Origin: Prevotellaceae bacterium
GTDB taxonomy: Bacteria; Bacteroidota; Bacteroidia; Bacteroidales; Bacteroidaceae
NCBI GenBank assembly: GCA_030531085.1
Contig: JAUNOM010000027.1
Coordinates: forward strand, 1-33,399
Reading direction: 5' to 3'
DNA: 33,399 nt
A program made the position numbers and the translations under genes. Position 1 is the first letter of the stretch, and every line of letters starts with the position of its first letter. The notes beneath the pieces were generated by a model. It saw only the letters and a list, made by a program, of their open reading frames with translations, was not told the DNA's origin and ran no database searches. This document shows positions 17,376 through 25,671 of this stretch, in pieces.

Positions 17376-18029
17376 TAGCAATTCAATGGCTGGCTCGTCA
17401 TTCGGGTCTTGTGGTACCAACTTGCCATGAATAGCAAGGTCAAGAATTTTGCTCTTGGTTTGTTTGACGGCTGTCTGCAAATCGGCTTTACCTTGCTCTA
17501 TTTGGTCAATCAAAGCAAACCATCTCTCTATTTCTGTTACTATACGATATTGTTCAGCCAAAGGAGGTAATGGAATTTGTAAATCGGTAAAAATTCCTTT
17601 ATGAACTCTTTGCTGTCCAACAACTCCTTTGAAATATTTTGTTCCCTCGCTTATATACCATTGTGACTTAAAGAGATATAGATAGAATTTTGCATGAATG
17701 TTTAATGGACGCAAGATAACTAACTCAGTAGTGCCTGCGCCATAATTATTAGGGAGATTTTGAAATATCGTTGATTTGAGATTTTCAAAGCAAGGAGATA
17801 TTTTTGCTATACCTATGTCTCCATTTTGAAAGTGGCAATATCCTTTTTTTACTTCTTTCCAAATGCGTTCCTCAAATTGATGTTTTCCAGAAAATCCACC
17901 ATCGACACAAGCCATAGGAATAAACCCCACACTTGTATCATCTGTTATTTCAGACTTTGGGTTAAGACAGAATAATTCAGAAACAGGAACGGATTTCCAA
18001 CCTTCAGGCACCTCAAACGGCACGTTCTC

Positions 18030-18043
18030 ATAATGGGGCGTAT
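18030..18043 (-). repeat. Inverted repeat IR1, silent-copy side
   Basis: The 14-bp partner of 14242-14255 in opposite orientation, at the 5' edge of the silent hsdS. Sequence similarity between the two hsdS copies ends about here, so this is the outer border of the invertible locus. Confidence 0.75.
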
Positions 18044-18075
18044 GTATAGTAACTTTGTATTCACCCTTTTTGCGA

Positions 18076-18261
18076 TTATTTACGTTTTCTTACATTGCTC
18101 TTGTCCTTGTCTCTCCACGGCAATTCAGATGTTGAACCTCCACCAGTGCCTATATGAGGTTGAGCGGTCCCACCTGTTGCCAGTTCAATAGCAGCGCTAA
18201 GTAAATTTGCTTGAATCTCGCTGACTTGCTCGGCAGTACTGAAGCTGACAGTGATGAATTG
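18076..18261 (-). pseudogene. C-terminal remnant of an unidentified protein
   Basis: The minus strand has an open frame of about 60 codons that ends with TAA at 18076-18078. It contains VSEIQANLLSAAIEL, then a Gly-rich linker GTGGGS, then ELPWRDKDKSNVRKRK with a basic end. Such Gly-rich, LPWRDKD-like, basic tails recall the C-termini of Bacteroidetes mobilization proteins, but this is a weak resemblance and I do not name a family. The 5' part is missing because the IS30-type fragment begins at this edge. It is probably debris of a mobile element. Confidence 0.35.
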
Positions 18262-18870
18262 ACTCTATAGAAAGACTTCCAAGAAGCACACTACGAAGGC
18301 CACCAACATCAAAAACCGCGTAAGCATACACGAAAGGCCAACGGAGGCCAACGGGGAGCGCTTCGGTGACTGGGAGATGGACCTCATCGTGGACAAGGAC
18401 CAGAACGCCATCCTGACACTCGTGGAAAGAAGCAGCGACCGCTTCCTCATGGAGAAGCTCAAGTACGGCAAGCAGGCCATGCCGCTGGCAAGGGTCGCAT
18501 GGAGGCTGCTGCTGCCGTACAAGGGGGAAGGACTCAAAACCATCACAACAGACAATGGTTCAGAGTTTGCCGCCCACGAATGGCTGTCAAAACAGCTGGG
18601 AGGTGTACCCGTCTACTTCACCGACTCATATTCCTCATGGCAGAAAGGAAATATAGAAAACACCAACAAGCTCATCAGGCAGTACATACCAAAAGGAACA
18701 GACATCAGCACCGTAACTGATAAGAAAATTGCAACAATACAGGCCAAAATCAACCGAAGACCAAGGGAAAAACTAAATTATCTCACACCTAATGAGGTCT
18801 TTTTCAAACATTATGTATAACTTTGCAGACAACTTGCACTTGCTGGTTGACTCTATATATGACTCTATAT
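18259..18870. mobile_element. Remnant of an IS30-family insertion sequence
   Basis: The segment contains a 5'-truncated IS30-type transposase gene and is bounded by an 11-bp direct repeat TTGACTCTATA (18259-18269 and 18847-18857). A further TGACTCTATAT follows at 18860-18870, one base after the second copy. No matching terminal inverted repeat pair was found, so the element is unlikely to move by itself. The repeats may mark a deletion end-point or a target duplication. Confidence 0.6.
18263..18820 (+). pseudogene. IS30-family transposase, 5'-truncated
   Basis: The frame is open from just after the TGA at 18260-18262 and encodes about 185 residues of the catalytic core. It has SIHERPTEANGERFGDWEMD with the first Asp of the DDE triad, LVERSSDRF, TTDNGSEF with the second Asp, and WQKGNIENTNKLIRQYIPKG with the Glu. 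LNYLTPNEVFF is the usual IS30 end. The N-terminal helix-turn-helix part (roughly 150 residues) is missing and no ATG begins the frame before 18377. Codons are richer in C at third positions than in the neighbouring hsd genes, which suggests separate origin. It lies 84 bp before the rplC promoter. Confidence 0.85.
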
Positions 18871-18903
18871 TTAAGTGTCTGATAATAAAAAGTTCAGGAA
18901 AAA

Positions 18904-18935
18904 TTTGCGTGATTCGGAAAAAAGTTGTACCTTTG
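18904..18935 (+). promoter_or_regulatory. Promoter of the S10-spc ribosomal operon (before rplC)
   Basis: TTTG (18904-18907), a 20-bp spacer and TACCTTTG (18928-18935) form a near-perfect Bacteroidetes promoter. The 28 bases at 18912-18939 match the rpsL promoter core at 1522-1549 in 26 positions. It begins 34 bp after the last TGACTCTATAT repeat and would restart transcription of the ribosomal genes cut off from rpsJ. The leader is about 155 nt. Confidence 0.85.
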
Positions 18936-19005
18936 CACCGCAAAAAGTAGATGTTGCGCTGGCAGTAGGCTAACAACACATTGGAATAGAATACTTTATG
19001 ACAGG

Positions 19006-19071
19006 TTTTCTTTCTGTGTGAACGTGCTCCGCCAGTATGCGGCAGAACGTTACACAGAAAGAAAATTTTTT
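19006..19071 (+). promoter_or_regulatory. Terminator-like leader hairpin before rplC
   Basis: A 14-bp perfect stem (TTTTCTTTCTGTGT at 19006-19019 with ACACAGAAAGAAAA at 19052-19065) is topped by a G-U/A-U extension, an irregular CGT/ACG stem and an apical CCGC/GCGG hairpin (19029-19032 with 19039-19042). A T-run follows (19066-19071). It ends 26 nt before the rplC start. The form is that of an attenuator or ribosomal-protein-binding leader. In E. coli, L4 regulates the S10 operon through its leader; a similar role for L3, L4 or another product here is inference. Confidence 0.7.
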
Positions 19072-19097
19072 ATATACATTATTAATTTCAAAAAGAA

Positions 19098-19712
19098 ATG
19101 CCAGGATTAATTGGAAAAAAAATCGGAATGACATCCGTTTTCAGTGCCGACGGTAAGAATATACCGTGCACTGTTATCGAAGCTGGTCCTTGTGTCGTAA
19201 CTCAGGTGAAGACCGTCGAGAAGGACGGTTACTCTGCTCTTCAGCTTGGCTTCGGCGAGGCTAAGGAAAGCCGTACAACAAAGCCTATGATGGGCGTGTT
19301 CAAGAAGGCCGGCACAACACCAAAGCAGCACTTGGCCGAGTTCGAGTATGATGAGGAGCACAACCTCGGTGACACCATTACCGTGGATCTCTTCAGCGAG
19401 TCTGACTTCGTTGACGTTGTCGGCACTTCAAAGGGTAAGGGATTTCAGGGTGTTGTAAAGCGTCACGGCTTTGGCGGCGTAGGCCAGTCAACACACGGTC
19501 AGGATGACCGCGCCCGCAAGCCGGGTTCTATCGGTGCCTGCTCTTATCCTGCGAAGGTTTTCAAGGGTATGCGCATGGGTGGCCACATGGGCAATGAGCG
19601 TGTAACAACACAAAACCTCAAAGTTATTAAGGTTATCCCGGAGAGCAACCTCATCATCGTTAAGGGCTCTGTTGCTGGATACAATGGTTCAACCGTTTTA
19701 ATCAAGAAGTAA
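19098..19712 (+). CDS. rplC: 50S ribosomal protein L3 (uL3)
   Basis: L3 is an early-assembling 50S protein whose long loop reaches toward the peptidyl transferase centre. The 204 residues begin [15 protein letters not shown] and contain [19 protein letters not shown] (near residue 114) and [15 protein letters not shown] near residue 156, all hallmarks of L3. It is the first gene of the restarted operon, and its stop overlaps the rplD start by one base (TAATG). Confidence 0.98.
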   Translation: MPGLIGKKIGMTSVFSADGKNIPCTVIEAGPCVVTQVKTVEKDGYSALQLGFGEAKESRTTKPMMGVFKKAGTTPKQHLAEFEYDEEHNLGDTITVDLFSESDFVDVVGTSKGKGFQGVVKRHGFGGVGQSTHGQDDRARKPGSIGACSYPAKVFKGMRMGGHMGNERVTTQNLKVIKVIPESNLIIVKGSVAGYNGSTVLIKK

Positions 19713-20341
19713 TGGAAGTAAATGTATTAAACATACAGGGTCAGGAGACTGGACGTAAGGCAGTTCTCAATGATGCTATTTACGCTATTGAGCCTAACGA
19801 CCACGTGCTTTATCTTGACGTTAAGCAGTATCTCGGCAACCAGCGCCAGGGAACAGCTAAGTCTAAGGAGCGCAGCGAGATGTCTGGCTCTACAAGGAAG
19901 CTCGGACGCCAGAAGGGTGGCGGCGGCGCTCGCCGTGGTGACATTAACTCACCAGTACTCGTAGGCGGTGGGCGTGTTTTCGGTCCTAAGCCACGTGACT
20001 ACCGTACAAAGCTTAATCTGAAGACAAAGGTTCTGGCACGTAAGAGCGCACTTGCATATAAGGCGCAAGAGAACAACATTATAGTTGTTGAGGACTTTAC
20101 TTTTGACGCTCCTAAGACTAAAGATTTCTTAAATATCACTAAGAATCTCAAAATAGAGGGTAAGAAAGTGCTTCTGGTTTTGCCAGTAGAAGATAAAAAC
20201 GTATATTTGTCAGCCCGTAACCTGAAGAAGGCGGAAGTGATGGGCGCGGCATCTATCAACGCCTATAAGGTGATGAATGCTGACGTGTTAGTGGTTTGCG
20301 AAAAGTCACTTCAGACAATTGACGAGATTTTAACCAAGTAA
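19712..20341 (+). CDS. rplD: 50S ribosomal protein L4 (uL4)
   Basis: L4 has a globular domain on the 50S surface and a loop lining the exit tunnel. In the 209-residue product the tunnel loop is [16 protein letters not shown] followed by [13 protein letters not shown]. In E. coli L4 also represses the S10 operon by acting on its leader, which makes it a candidate ligand for the hairpin before rplC. Start and stop context indicate translational coupling with rplC. Confidence 0.98.
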   Translation: MEVNVLNIQGQETGRKAVLNDAIYAIEPNDHVLYLDVKQYLGNQRQGTAKSKERSEMSGSTRKLGRQKGGGGARRGDINSPVLVGGGRVFGPKPRDYRTKLNLKTKVLARKSALAYKAQENNIIVVEDFTFDAPKTKDFLNITKNLKIEGKKVLLVLPVEDKNVYLSARNLKKAEVMGAASINAYKVMNADVLVVCEKSLQTIDEILTK

Positions 20342-20365
20342 ACTTAAGGAAGGAGACATAGAGAT

Positions 20366-20659
20366 ATGGCATTCATTATTAAGCCAATAGTCACCGAGAA
20401 GATGACTAAGATTACTGAAAAGCAGCCAAACCGCTACGGCTTCATCGTAAAGCCTGAGGCTAACAAGCTCCAGATTAAGAAAGAGGTTGAGGCTCGCTAT
20501 AATGTGAAGGTTGAGGACATCAACACCCTTAACTATGCCGGCAAGCGTTCTGCACGTTACACCAAGGCTGGCTTGATTAAGGGACAGAAGAACGCTTTCA
20601 AGAAGGCTATCGTCACCTTGAAGGCAGGCGATGAAATAGATTTTTACAGCAATATTTAA
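20366..20659 (+). CDS. rplW: 50S ribosomal protein L23 (uL23)
   Basis: L23 sits at the tunnel exit and is the docking point for trigger factor and SRP. The 97-residue protein has the typical start IIKPIVTEKMT and the block YGFIVKPEANKLQIKKEVE, with YNVKVEDINTLNY after it. A purine-rich GAAGGAGA stands about 12 nt before the ATG. It follows rplD by 24 bp. Confidence 0.97.
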   Translation: MAFIIKPIVTEKMTKITEKQPNRYGFIVKPEANKLQIKKEVEARYNVKVEDINTLNYAGKRSARYTKAGLIKGQKNAFKKAIVTLKAGDEIDFYSNI

Positions 20660-20665
20660 ATAAAA

Positions 20666-21493
20666 ATGGCAGTACGTAAATTAAAACCAGTTACACCTGG
20701 TCAAAGACACAAGGTTATTGGCACGTTCGAGGATATTACTGCATCCGTGCCAGAGAAGTCTCTCGTTTACGGTAAGCGTTCTACCGGCGGTCGAAACAAC
20801 ACCGGTAAGATGACCGTTCGCTACATCGGTGGCGGCCACAAGAAGAAGTATCGTCTCATAGACTTCAAACGAGAGAAAGATGGTGTTCCAGCTGTAGTAA
20901 AGTCAATAGAGTATGATCCAAACCGCTCTGCGCGTATCGCTCTGTTGTACTACGTTGATGGTGAGAAGCGCTACATTGTTGCTCCAAACGGGCTTCAGGT
21001 AGGCGCTACCGTAATGTCCGGCGCTGACGCCGTGCCTGAGGTAGGTAACTCTCTCCCTCTTGCTAACATTCCTGTTGGTACAGTTATCCACAACATTGAG
21101 CTCCGTCCGGGACAGGGCGCGCTCCTTGTTCGTTCGGCTGGTAATTTCGCTCAGCTCACTTCTCGTGAAGGCAGTTACTGTGTTATCAAGCTTCCTTCAG
21201 GCGAGACCCGTAAGGTCCTCTCTGCCTGCAAGGCTACTGTTGGTGCAGTAGGCAATTCAGACCACGCACTTGAGCAGTCTGGTAAGGCTGGCCGCTCACG
21301 CTGGCTTGGCCGTCGCCCACACAACCGCGGTGTTGTAATGAACCCTGTAGATCACCCGATGGGTGGTGGTGAAGGACGTCAGTCAGGCGGACATCCACGC
21401 TCACGCAAGGGTCTTTACGCTAAGGGTCTCAAGACACGCGCACCAAAGAAGCTTTCTAACAAGTATATTATCGAAAGAGCTAACAAGAAGTAA
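20666..21493 (+). CDS. rplB: 50S ribosomal protein L2 (uL2)
   Basis: L2 is needed for subunit association and peptidyl transferase activity. The 275 residues include [19 protein letters not shown] near residue 41 and the C-terminal block [14 protein letters not shown], which holds the conserved histidine near the catalytic centre. The length is standard. The gene begins 6 bp after rplW. Confidence 0.98.
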   Translation: MAVRKLKPVTPGQRHKVIGTFEDITASVPEKSLVYGKRSTGGRNNTGKMTVRYIGGGHKKKYRLIDFKREKDGVPAVVKSIEYDPNRSARIALLYYVDGEKRYIVAPNGLQVGATVMSGADAVPEVGNSLPLANIPVGTVIHNIELRPGQGALLVRSAGNFAQLTSREGSYCVIKLPSGETRKVLSACKATVGAVGNSDHALEQSGKAGRSRWLGRRPHNRGVVMNPVDHPMGGGEGRQSGGHPRSRKGLYAKGLKTRAPKKLSNKYIIERANKK

Positions 21494-21518
21494 CACTCAA
21501 ATAAAAACAGCGTAAATT

Positions 21519-21785
21519 ATGAGTCGTTCATTAAAGAAAGGTCCGTACATCAACGTTTCTCTCGAGAAGAAGATTCTCGCTATGAATGAGAGCGGCAAGA
21601 AGACTGTCGTTAAGACATGGGCCAGAGCTTCTGTAATCTCACCTGATTTCGTGGGTCATACAGTGGCTGTACACAACGGAAATAAATTCATTCCTGTCTA
21701 CGTAACCGAGAACATGGTAGGACACAAGCTCGGAGAGTTCTCTCCTACACGTCGATTCGGTGGACACGCTGGTAACAAGCGTTAA
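21519..21785 (+). CDS. rpsS: 30S ribosomal protein S19 (uS19)
   Basis: S19 lies in the 30S head, forms a complex with S13 and contacts the A-site finger. The 88-residue product shows [11 protein letters not shown] at the start, [15 protein letters not shown] in the middle and [19 protein letters not shown] at the end, which is diagnostic. It lies between rplB and rplV, the usual order. Confidence 0.98.
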   Translation: MSRSLKKGPYINVSLEKKILAMNESGKKTVVKTWARASVISPDFVGHTVAVHNGNKFIPVYVTENMVGHKLGEFSPTRRFGGHAGNKR

Positions 21786-21821
21786 TTGACAGGCACATAA
21801 CCATTAATCAAACAAAGTAAA

Positions 21822-22226
21822 ATGGGAGCAAGAAAACATATTGCGGCTGAGAAGATTAAGGAAGCCAAGAAAACTCAATACTTTGCCAAGCTCGTAGGTG
21901 TGCCTTCATCACCACGCAAGATGCGCTACGTTGTAGACATGGTACGTGGAATGGAAGTGAACCGCGCGCTCGGTGTGCTCAGATTCTCCAAGAAGCAGGC
22001 TTCTGCTGACGTTGAGAAGCTGCTCCGCTCTGCCATAGCAAACTGGGAGGTCAAGAATGACCGCAAGGCAGAAGACGGTGAACTGTATATCTCTAAAGTC
22101 TTCGTGGACGAGGGCGTAACACTCAAGCGTATGCGCCCAGCACCGCAGGGTCGTGGCTACCGCATCCGTAAGCGCAGCAACCACGTGACACTGTTCGTTG
22201 ACACTAAAACTAATGAAGATAAATAA
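21822..22226 (+). CDS. rplV: 50S ribosomal protein L22 (uL22)
   Basis: L22 spans the 50S subunit, and its beta-hairpin lines the exit tunnel near the macrolide site. The 134-residue protein has [17 protein letters not shown] near residue 27 and the hairpin [21 protein letters not shown], which looks unaltered. It follows rpsS by 36 bp. Confidence 0.97.
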   Translation: MGARKHIAAEKIKEAKKTQYFAKLVGVPSSPRKMRYVVDMVRGMEVNRALGVLRFSKKQASADVEKLLRSAIANWEVKNDRKAEDGELYISKVFVDEGVTLKRMRPAPQGRGYRIRKRSNHVTLFVDTKTNEDK

Positions 22227-22234
22227 GGAATAGA

Positions 22235-22972
22235 ATGGGACAGAAAGTTAATCCAATAGCAAACCGACTCGGAATTGTCCGCGGTTGGGATTCAAACTGG
22301 TTCGGTGGAAAGAACTTCGGAGACAACCTCGTTGAGGATCAGAAAATCCGTAAGTACCTGAACGAGCGTCTCGCTAAGGCAAGCGTATCACGCATCGTCA
22401 TCGAGCGCACTTTGAAGCGTGTCACCATCACTATCTGCACAGCCCGTCCGGGTATCGTCATTGGTAAAGGTGGTCAGGATGTAGACAAACTCAAGGAAGA
22501 GCTGAAGAAACTTTACAAGAAGGATATTCAGATAAACATCTTTGAGATTAAGAAGCCAGACCTTGACGCAAATATCGTGGCTAACTCTATCGCTCGCCAG
22601 GTAGAAGGTAAGATAGCTTACCGCCGCGCTATCAAGATGGCTATCCAGAACACAATGCGTGCTGGTGCTGAAGGTATCAAGGTACAGATTTCTGGACGTC
22701 TGAACGGCGCAGAGATTGCACGTGCCGAGATGCTGAAGGAGGGACGTACTCCGTTGCATACATTCCGCGCTGACATCGATTACTGCAAGACAGAGGCTCT
22801 CACAAAGGTAGGTATCCTCGGTATCAAGGTGTGGATTTGCCGTGGTGAGGTGTACGGAAAGCGCGATCTCTCTCCTAACTTCACACAGGAGAAGACAGGC
22901 GGCAACCGCTCTGCAGGAAACGGACGTTCAAACGGCCGTGGTGGTAACCGTAAGAGAAACAATAACCGTTAA
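22235..22972 (+). CDS. rpsC: 30S ribosomal protein S3 (uS3)
   Basis: S3 forms part of the mRNA entry tunnel and its helicase activity. The 245 residues start [20 protein letters not shown] and include the KH motif [14 protein letters not shown] near residue 72. The C-terminal tail is low-complexity and rich in Gly, Asn and Arg ([18 protein letters not shown]), a lineage-typical extension. It begins 8 bp after rplV. Confidence 0.97.
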   Translation: MGQKVNPIANRLGIVRGWDSNWFGGKNFGDNLVEDQKIRKYLNERLAKASVSRIVIERTLKRVTITICTARPGIVIGKGGQDVDKLKEELKKLYKKDIQINIFEIKKPDLDANIVANSIARQVEGKIAYRRAIKMAIQNTMRAGAEGIKVQISGRLNGAEIARAEMLKEGRTPLHTFRADIDYCKTEALTKVGILGIKVWICRGEVYGKRDLSPNFTQEKTGGNRSAGNGRSNGRGGNRKRNNNR

Positions 22973-22988
22973 AAACTAAGAAGCTACT

Positions 22989-23417
22989 ATGTTACAGCCA
23001 AAAAGAGTAAAATATAGAAGACCGCAGGATGGTCGTGGCAATAAAGGCAATGCCCACCGCGGTACACAGCTCGCTTTCGGTTCTTTCGGTATCAAGACAC
23101 TTGAGCCAAAGTGGATTGACAGCAGACAGATAGAGGCTGCCCGTGTGGCAATTAACCGCTATATGAACCGTGAGGGTCAGGTGTGGATCCGTATCTTCCC
23201 TGACAAACCTATCACCCGTAAGCCTGCTGATGTGCGTATGGGTAAAGGTAAGGGTGATCCTGCAGGATGGGTGGCACCTGTCACACCAGGACGTATCCTC
23301 TTCGAGATAGAGGGTGTTTCTTTTGATGTTGCCAAGGAGGCTCTCCGACTCGGCGCTCAGAAGCTACCAGTTAAAACAAAGTTTGTTGTACGTCGTGACT
23401 ACGATAAAAACGCTTAA
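22989..23417 (+). CDS. rplP: 50S ribosomal protein L16 (uL16)
   Basis: L16 binds near the A site and helps position tRNA. The 142-residue product has [47 protein letters not shown] (with the arginine that is hydroxylated in some bacteria) and [18 protein letters not shown]. It follows rpsC by 16 bp. Confidence 0.98.
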   Translation: MLQPKRVKYRRPQDGRGNKGNAHRGTQLAFGSFGIKTLEPKWIDSRQIEAARVAINRYMNREGQVWIRIFPDKPITRKPADVRMGKGKGDPAGWVAPVTPGRILFEIEGVSFDVAKEALRLGAQKLPVKTKFVVRRDYDKNA

Positions 23418-23420
23418 ACT

Positions 23421-23615
23421 ATGAAGATTAAAGAACTGAAAGAACTTGAAACCAAGGACTTGGTTGAGAAGTTGGACAATGCGAAGGCTGCTTATGACAC
23501 TATGAAGCTTAACCACAACATTGCTCCGCTTGAGAATCCATCACAGATTAAGGCTGCTCGTCGTGACATTGCACGTATGATGACAGAACTCCGTTTACGT
23601 GAACTTAACAAATAA
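23421..23615 (+). CDS. rpmC: 50S ribosomal protein L29 (uL29)
   Basis: L29 is a small helical protein beside L23 at the tunnel exit. The 64 residues start [19 protein letters not shown] and end with the conserved [19 protein letters not shown] helix. It lies 3 bp after rplP. Confidence 0.96.
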   Translation: MKIKELKELETKDLVEKLDNAKAAYDTMKLNHNIAPLENPSQIKAARRDIARMMTELRLRELNK

Positions 23616-23617
23616 CA

Positions 23618-23884
23618 ATGGTCCAGATGGAAACGCGTAATTTAAGAAAGACAAGACAGGGTGTAGTTACAAGCAACAAGATGGATAAAACCATTGTTAT
23701 TGCCTCTAAGTTCAAGGAGAAGCACCCAATCTACGGTAAGTTTGTGCAGAAGACTAAGAAGTACCATGCACATGATGAGAAGAATGAGGCTAACGTAGGT
23801 GATACAGTCCTCATAATGGAGACCCGTCCACTCTCAAAGACAAAGAGATGGAGATTAGTTTCAATAATCGAAAAAGCTAAGTAA
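23618..23884 (+). CDS. rpsQ: 30S ribosomal protein S17 (uS17)
   Basis: S17 is a primary 16S-binding protein of the OB-fold type. The sequence [20 protein letters not shown] and [20 protein letters not shown] is diagnostic. Two starts are possible: 23618 (MVQMETRN) and 23627 (METRN). Homologous proteins usually begin at the second, so the product may have 85 rather than 88 residues. It begins 2 bp after rpmC. Confidence 0.96.
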   Translation: MVQMETRNLRKTRQGVVTSNKMDKTIVIASKFKEKHPIYGKFVQKTKKYHAHDEKNEANVGDTVLIMETRPLSKTKRWRLVSIIEKAK

Positions 23885-23887
23885 AAT

Positions 23888-24253
23888 ATGATACAGGCAG
23901 AATCAAGACTTACAGTATGTGATAACAGCGGCGCCCGTGAGGCTCTTTGCATACGTGTCCTCGGTGGCACACGCCGTCGTTACGCAAGCGTAGGTGACGT
24001 TATTGTCGTTGCTGTCAAGAATGTCATCGCATCAAGTGATTTGAAAAAAGGTGCAGTATCTAAGGCTCTCATCGTTCGTACAAAGAAGGAAATCCGTCGT
24101 CAGGACGGTTCTTATATCCGTTTCGATGATAACGCTTGTGTCCTCCTCAATAACGCAGGCGAGCTCCGTGGCAGCCGTATCTTCGGTCCTGTAGCCCGTG
24201 AGCTTCGTGCCGTTAACATGAAGGTCGTTTCTCTCGCACCTGAGGTACTTTAG
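23888..24253 (+). CDS. rplN: 50S ribosomal protein L14 (uL14)
   Basis: L14 forms part of the inter-subunit bridge B8. The 121-residue protein starts [19 protein letters not shown] and contains [20 protein letters not shown] and GPVARELR, all standard L14. The spacing to rpsQ is 3 bp. Confidence 0.98.
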   Translation: MIQAESRLTVCDNSGAREALCIRVLGGTRRRYASVGDVIVVAVKNVIASSDLKKGAVSKALIVRTKKEIRRQDGSYIRFDDNACVLLNNAGELRGSRIFGPVARELRAVNMKVVSLAPEVL

Positions 24254-24281
24254 TTTTTCACACTTAAAGAGTAATAAAGTA

Positions 24282-24599
24282 ATGAGTAAGTTACATATCA
24301 AGAAAGGCGATACCGTAATTGTTCTCACTGGCCGTGACAAGGGCAAGAAGGGAACAGTGCAGAAGGTTCTCGTAGAGGATCAGCGCGCTATCGTTGAGGG
24401 TATCAATATGGTCTCAAAGAGCATGAAACCCTCAGCTAAGAACCCTCAGGGTGGTATCGTAAAGCAGGAGGCTCCTATCCATATCTCAAACTTGAGCCTC
24501 ATTGATCCGAAGAGCGGTAAGGCTACCCGTGTGTCAATCAAGCATGAGGGCAAGAACGTTATACGCATCTCTAAAAAGTCAGGGGAGGAAATCAAGTAA
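24282..24599 (+). CDS. rplX: 50S ribosomal protein L24 (uL24)
   Basis: L24 is an assembly initiator of the 50S subunit. The 105 residues carry the N-terminal KOW motif ([20 protein letters not shown]) and end with the [16 protein letters not shown] region. The stop overlaps the rplE start by one base (TAATG), implying coupled translation. Confidence 0.97.
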   Translation: MSKLHIKKGDTVIVLTGRDKGKKGTVQKVLVEDQRAIVEGINMVSKSMKPSAKNPQGGIVKQEAPIHISNLSLIDPKSGKATRVSIKHEGKNVIRISKKSGEEIK

Positions 24600-25144
24600 T
24601 GGATACAGCTCAGTTAAAGAAAATATACAAGGAGACTATCGCTCCTGATCTGCAGAAGCAGTTCAACTACTCTTCTCCAATGCAGATTCCGGTATTGAAG
24701 AAGATCGTGGTTAACATGGGTCTCGGTGATGCTACACAGGACAAGAAGCTCATAGAGGTTGCCATCAATGAGATTACAGCTATTACAGGCCAGAAGGCTG
24801 TGGCTACATACTCAAAGAAGGATATCGCGAACTTCAAACTCCGTAAGAAAATGCCTATCGGTGTAATGGTGACACTGCGTCGTGAGCGTATGTATGAGTT
24901 CCTTGAGAAGCTCGTTCGTGTCTCTCTTCCACGTATCCGTGACTTCAAGGGCATCCAGTCCAAGCTGGATGGACGTGGTAACTATACACTCGGTATACAG
25001 GAGCAGATTATCTTCCCTGAGATAAATATCGACTCTATCGACCGTATTCAGGGTATGAACATCACCTTCGTAACAACTGCGAAGACTGATGAGGAGGGTT
25101 TTGCTCTTCTAAAGGCATTTGGTCTTCCATTCAAAAACGCTTAA
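24599..25144 (+). CDS. rplE: 50S ribosomal protein L5 (uL5)
   Basis: L5 binds 5S rRNA in the central protuberance. The 181-residue protein has [15 protein letters not shown] near residue 26, [19 protein letters not shown] and the end blocks [14 protein letters not shown] and [16 protein letters not shown], typical of L5. The start overlaps rplX by one base. Confidence 0.98.
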   Translation: MDTAQLKKIYKETIAPDLQKQFNYSSPMQIPVLKKIVVNMGLGDATQDKKLIEVAINEITAITGQKAVATYSKKDIANFKLRKKMPIGVMVTLRRERMYEFLEKLVRVSLPRIRDFKGIQSKLDGRGNYTLGIQEQIIFPEINIDSIDRIQGMNITFVTTAKTDEEGFALLKAFGLPFKNA

Positions 25145-25156
25145 GTAAATACGACT

Positions 25157-25459
25157 ATGGCAAAAGAATCAATGAAGGCTCGCGAGGTTAAGCGCGCCAA
25201 GCTCGTTGCACGTTACACTGAAAAGCGTGCTGCTCTGAAGAAGGTTATTGCTACCTCAGAGGATCCGGCGGAGCGTTATGAGGCAGCTCGTGCTCTCCAG
25301 GCTATTCCTAAGAACGCCAATCCTATACGCCTGCACAACCGCTGCAAGGTTACAGGTCGTCCAAAGGGTTATATCCGTCAGTTCGGTATCTCCCGTATTC
25401 AGTTCCGCGAGATGGCCTCTGCCGGTCTTATTCCTGGTGTTAAGAAGGCAAGCTGGTAA
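25157..25459 (+). CDS. rpsN: 30S ribosomal protein S14 (uS14), zinc-free type
   Basis: S14 is a 30S head protein. The 100-residue form belongs to the long, zinc-independent (C-) class: the two CxxC pairs of the short form are absent and only one Cys remains, in [12 protein letters not shown]. The rest, [25 protein letters not shown], is canonical. It is followed by an unusually long gap of 212 bp before rpsH. Confidence 0.97.
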   Translation: MAKESMKAREVKRAKLVARYTEKRAALKKVIATSEDPAERYEAARALQAIPKNANPIRLHNRCKVTGRPKGYIRQFGISRIQFREMASAGLIPGVKKASW

Positions 25460-25560
25460 AATAAGGTGTACCGCATGTGCCTATATATAATAAGGTGGCG
25501 GCATATCCTGCGCAGATTGCCATATAAAGAAAATGGCACTGTGAAATTAAGGTTTTAAGG

Positions 25561-25671
25561 TGTAGGCTTATTCCGAAAGGAATACCTACAGCCTCATTAC
25601 CTGACCAAGAAAATATTTTTCTATTTAATTAATATTGTCGGGACTGTCCCGATTAATTAACTAATTTTTTT
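25561..25671 (+). promoter_or_regulatory. Two hairpins with T-run before rpsH
   Basis: The first hairpin has TGTAGG/CCTACA (25561-25566 with 25585-25590) and TATTCC/GGAATA (25569-25574 with 25579-25584) separated by a 2-nt bulge and closed by a GAAA tetraloop. The second has TCGGGA/TCCCGA (25638-25643 with 25647-25652) extended by TTAATTAA on each side, and is followed by T7 at 25665-25671, right at the rpsH start. The second looks like a terminator or attenuator. S8 represses the spc operon in E. coli by binding mRNA, so an S8-responsive site is a reasonable guess. The preceding 25460-25560 shows no gene. Confidence 0.6.

Larger units (their letters stand above)
16866..18043 (-). pseudogene. 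hsdS: Silent inverted hsdS copy lacking the N-terminus
   Basis: On the minus strand this reads TPHYENVPFEVPEGWKSVP, a TRD1 different from the expressed one (ELFCLNPKSEITDD...), the central conserved helix (LPPLAEQYRIV, WFALIDQIEQGKADLQTA, AIHGKLVPQDPNDEP, INPDFTPCDNGH), a second TRD2 (YEQPTAYIVNSTAYDD...) and a C-terminal helix. The first Met of a complete reading is at 18023, but the conserved N-terminal segment seen in the expressed hsdS is absent, and the frame closes soon after upstream. No promoter is visible, so the copy is probably silent. It carries IR1 at its 5' edge and IR2/IR3 before its TRD2. It serves as a donor of TRDs to hsdS by inversion. Confidence 0.85.

Noticed and set aside
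16866-18023. Second functional hsdS gene
   Set aside because: It lacks the N-terminal conserved segment and any visible promoter and is bordered by inverted repeats; better explained as a silent donor.
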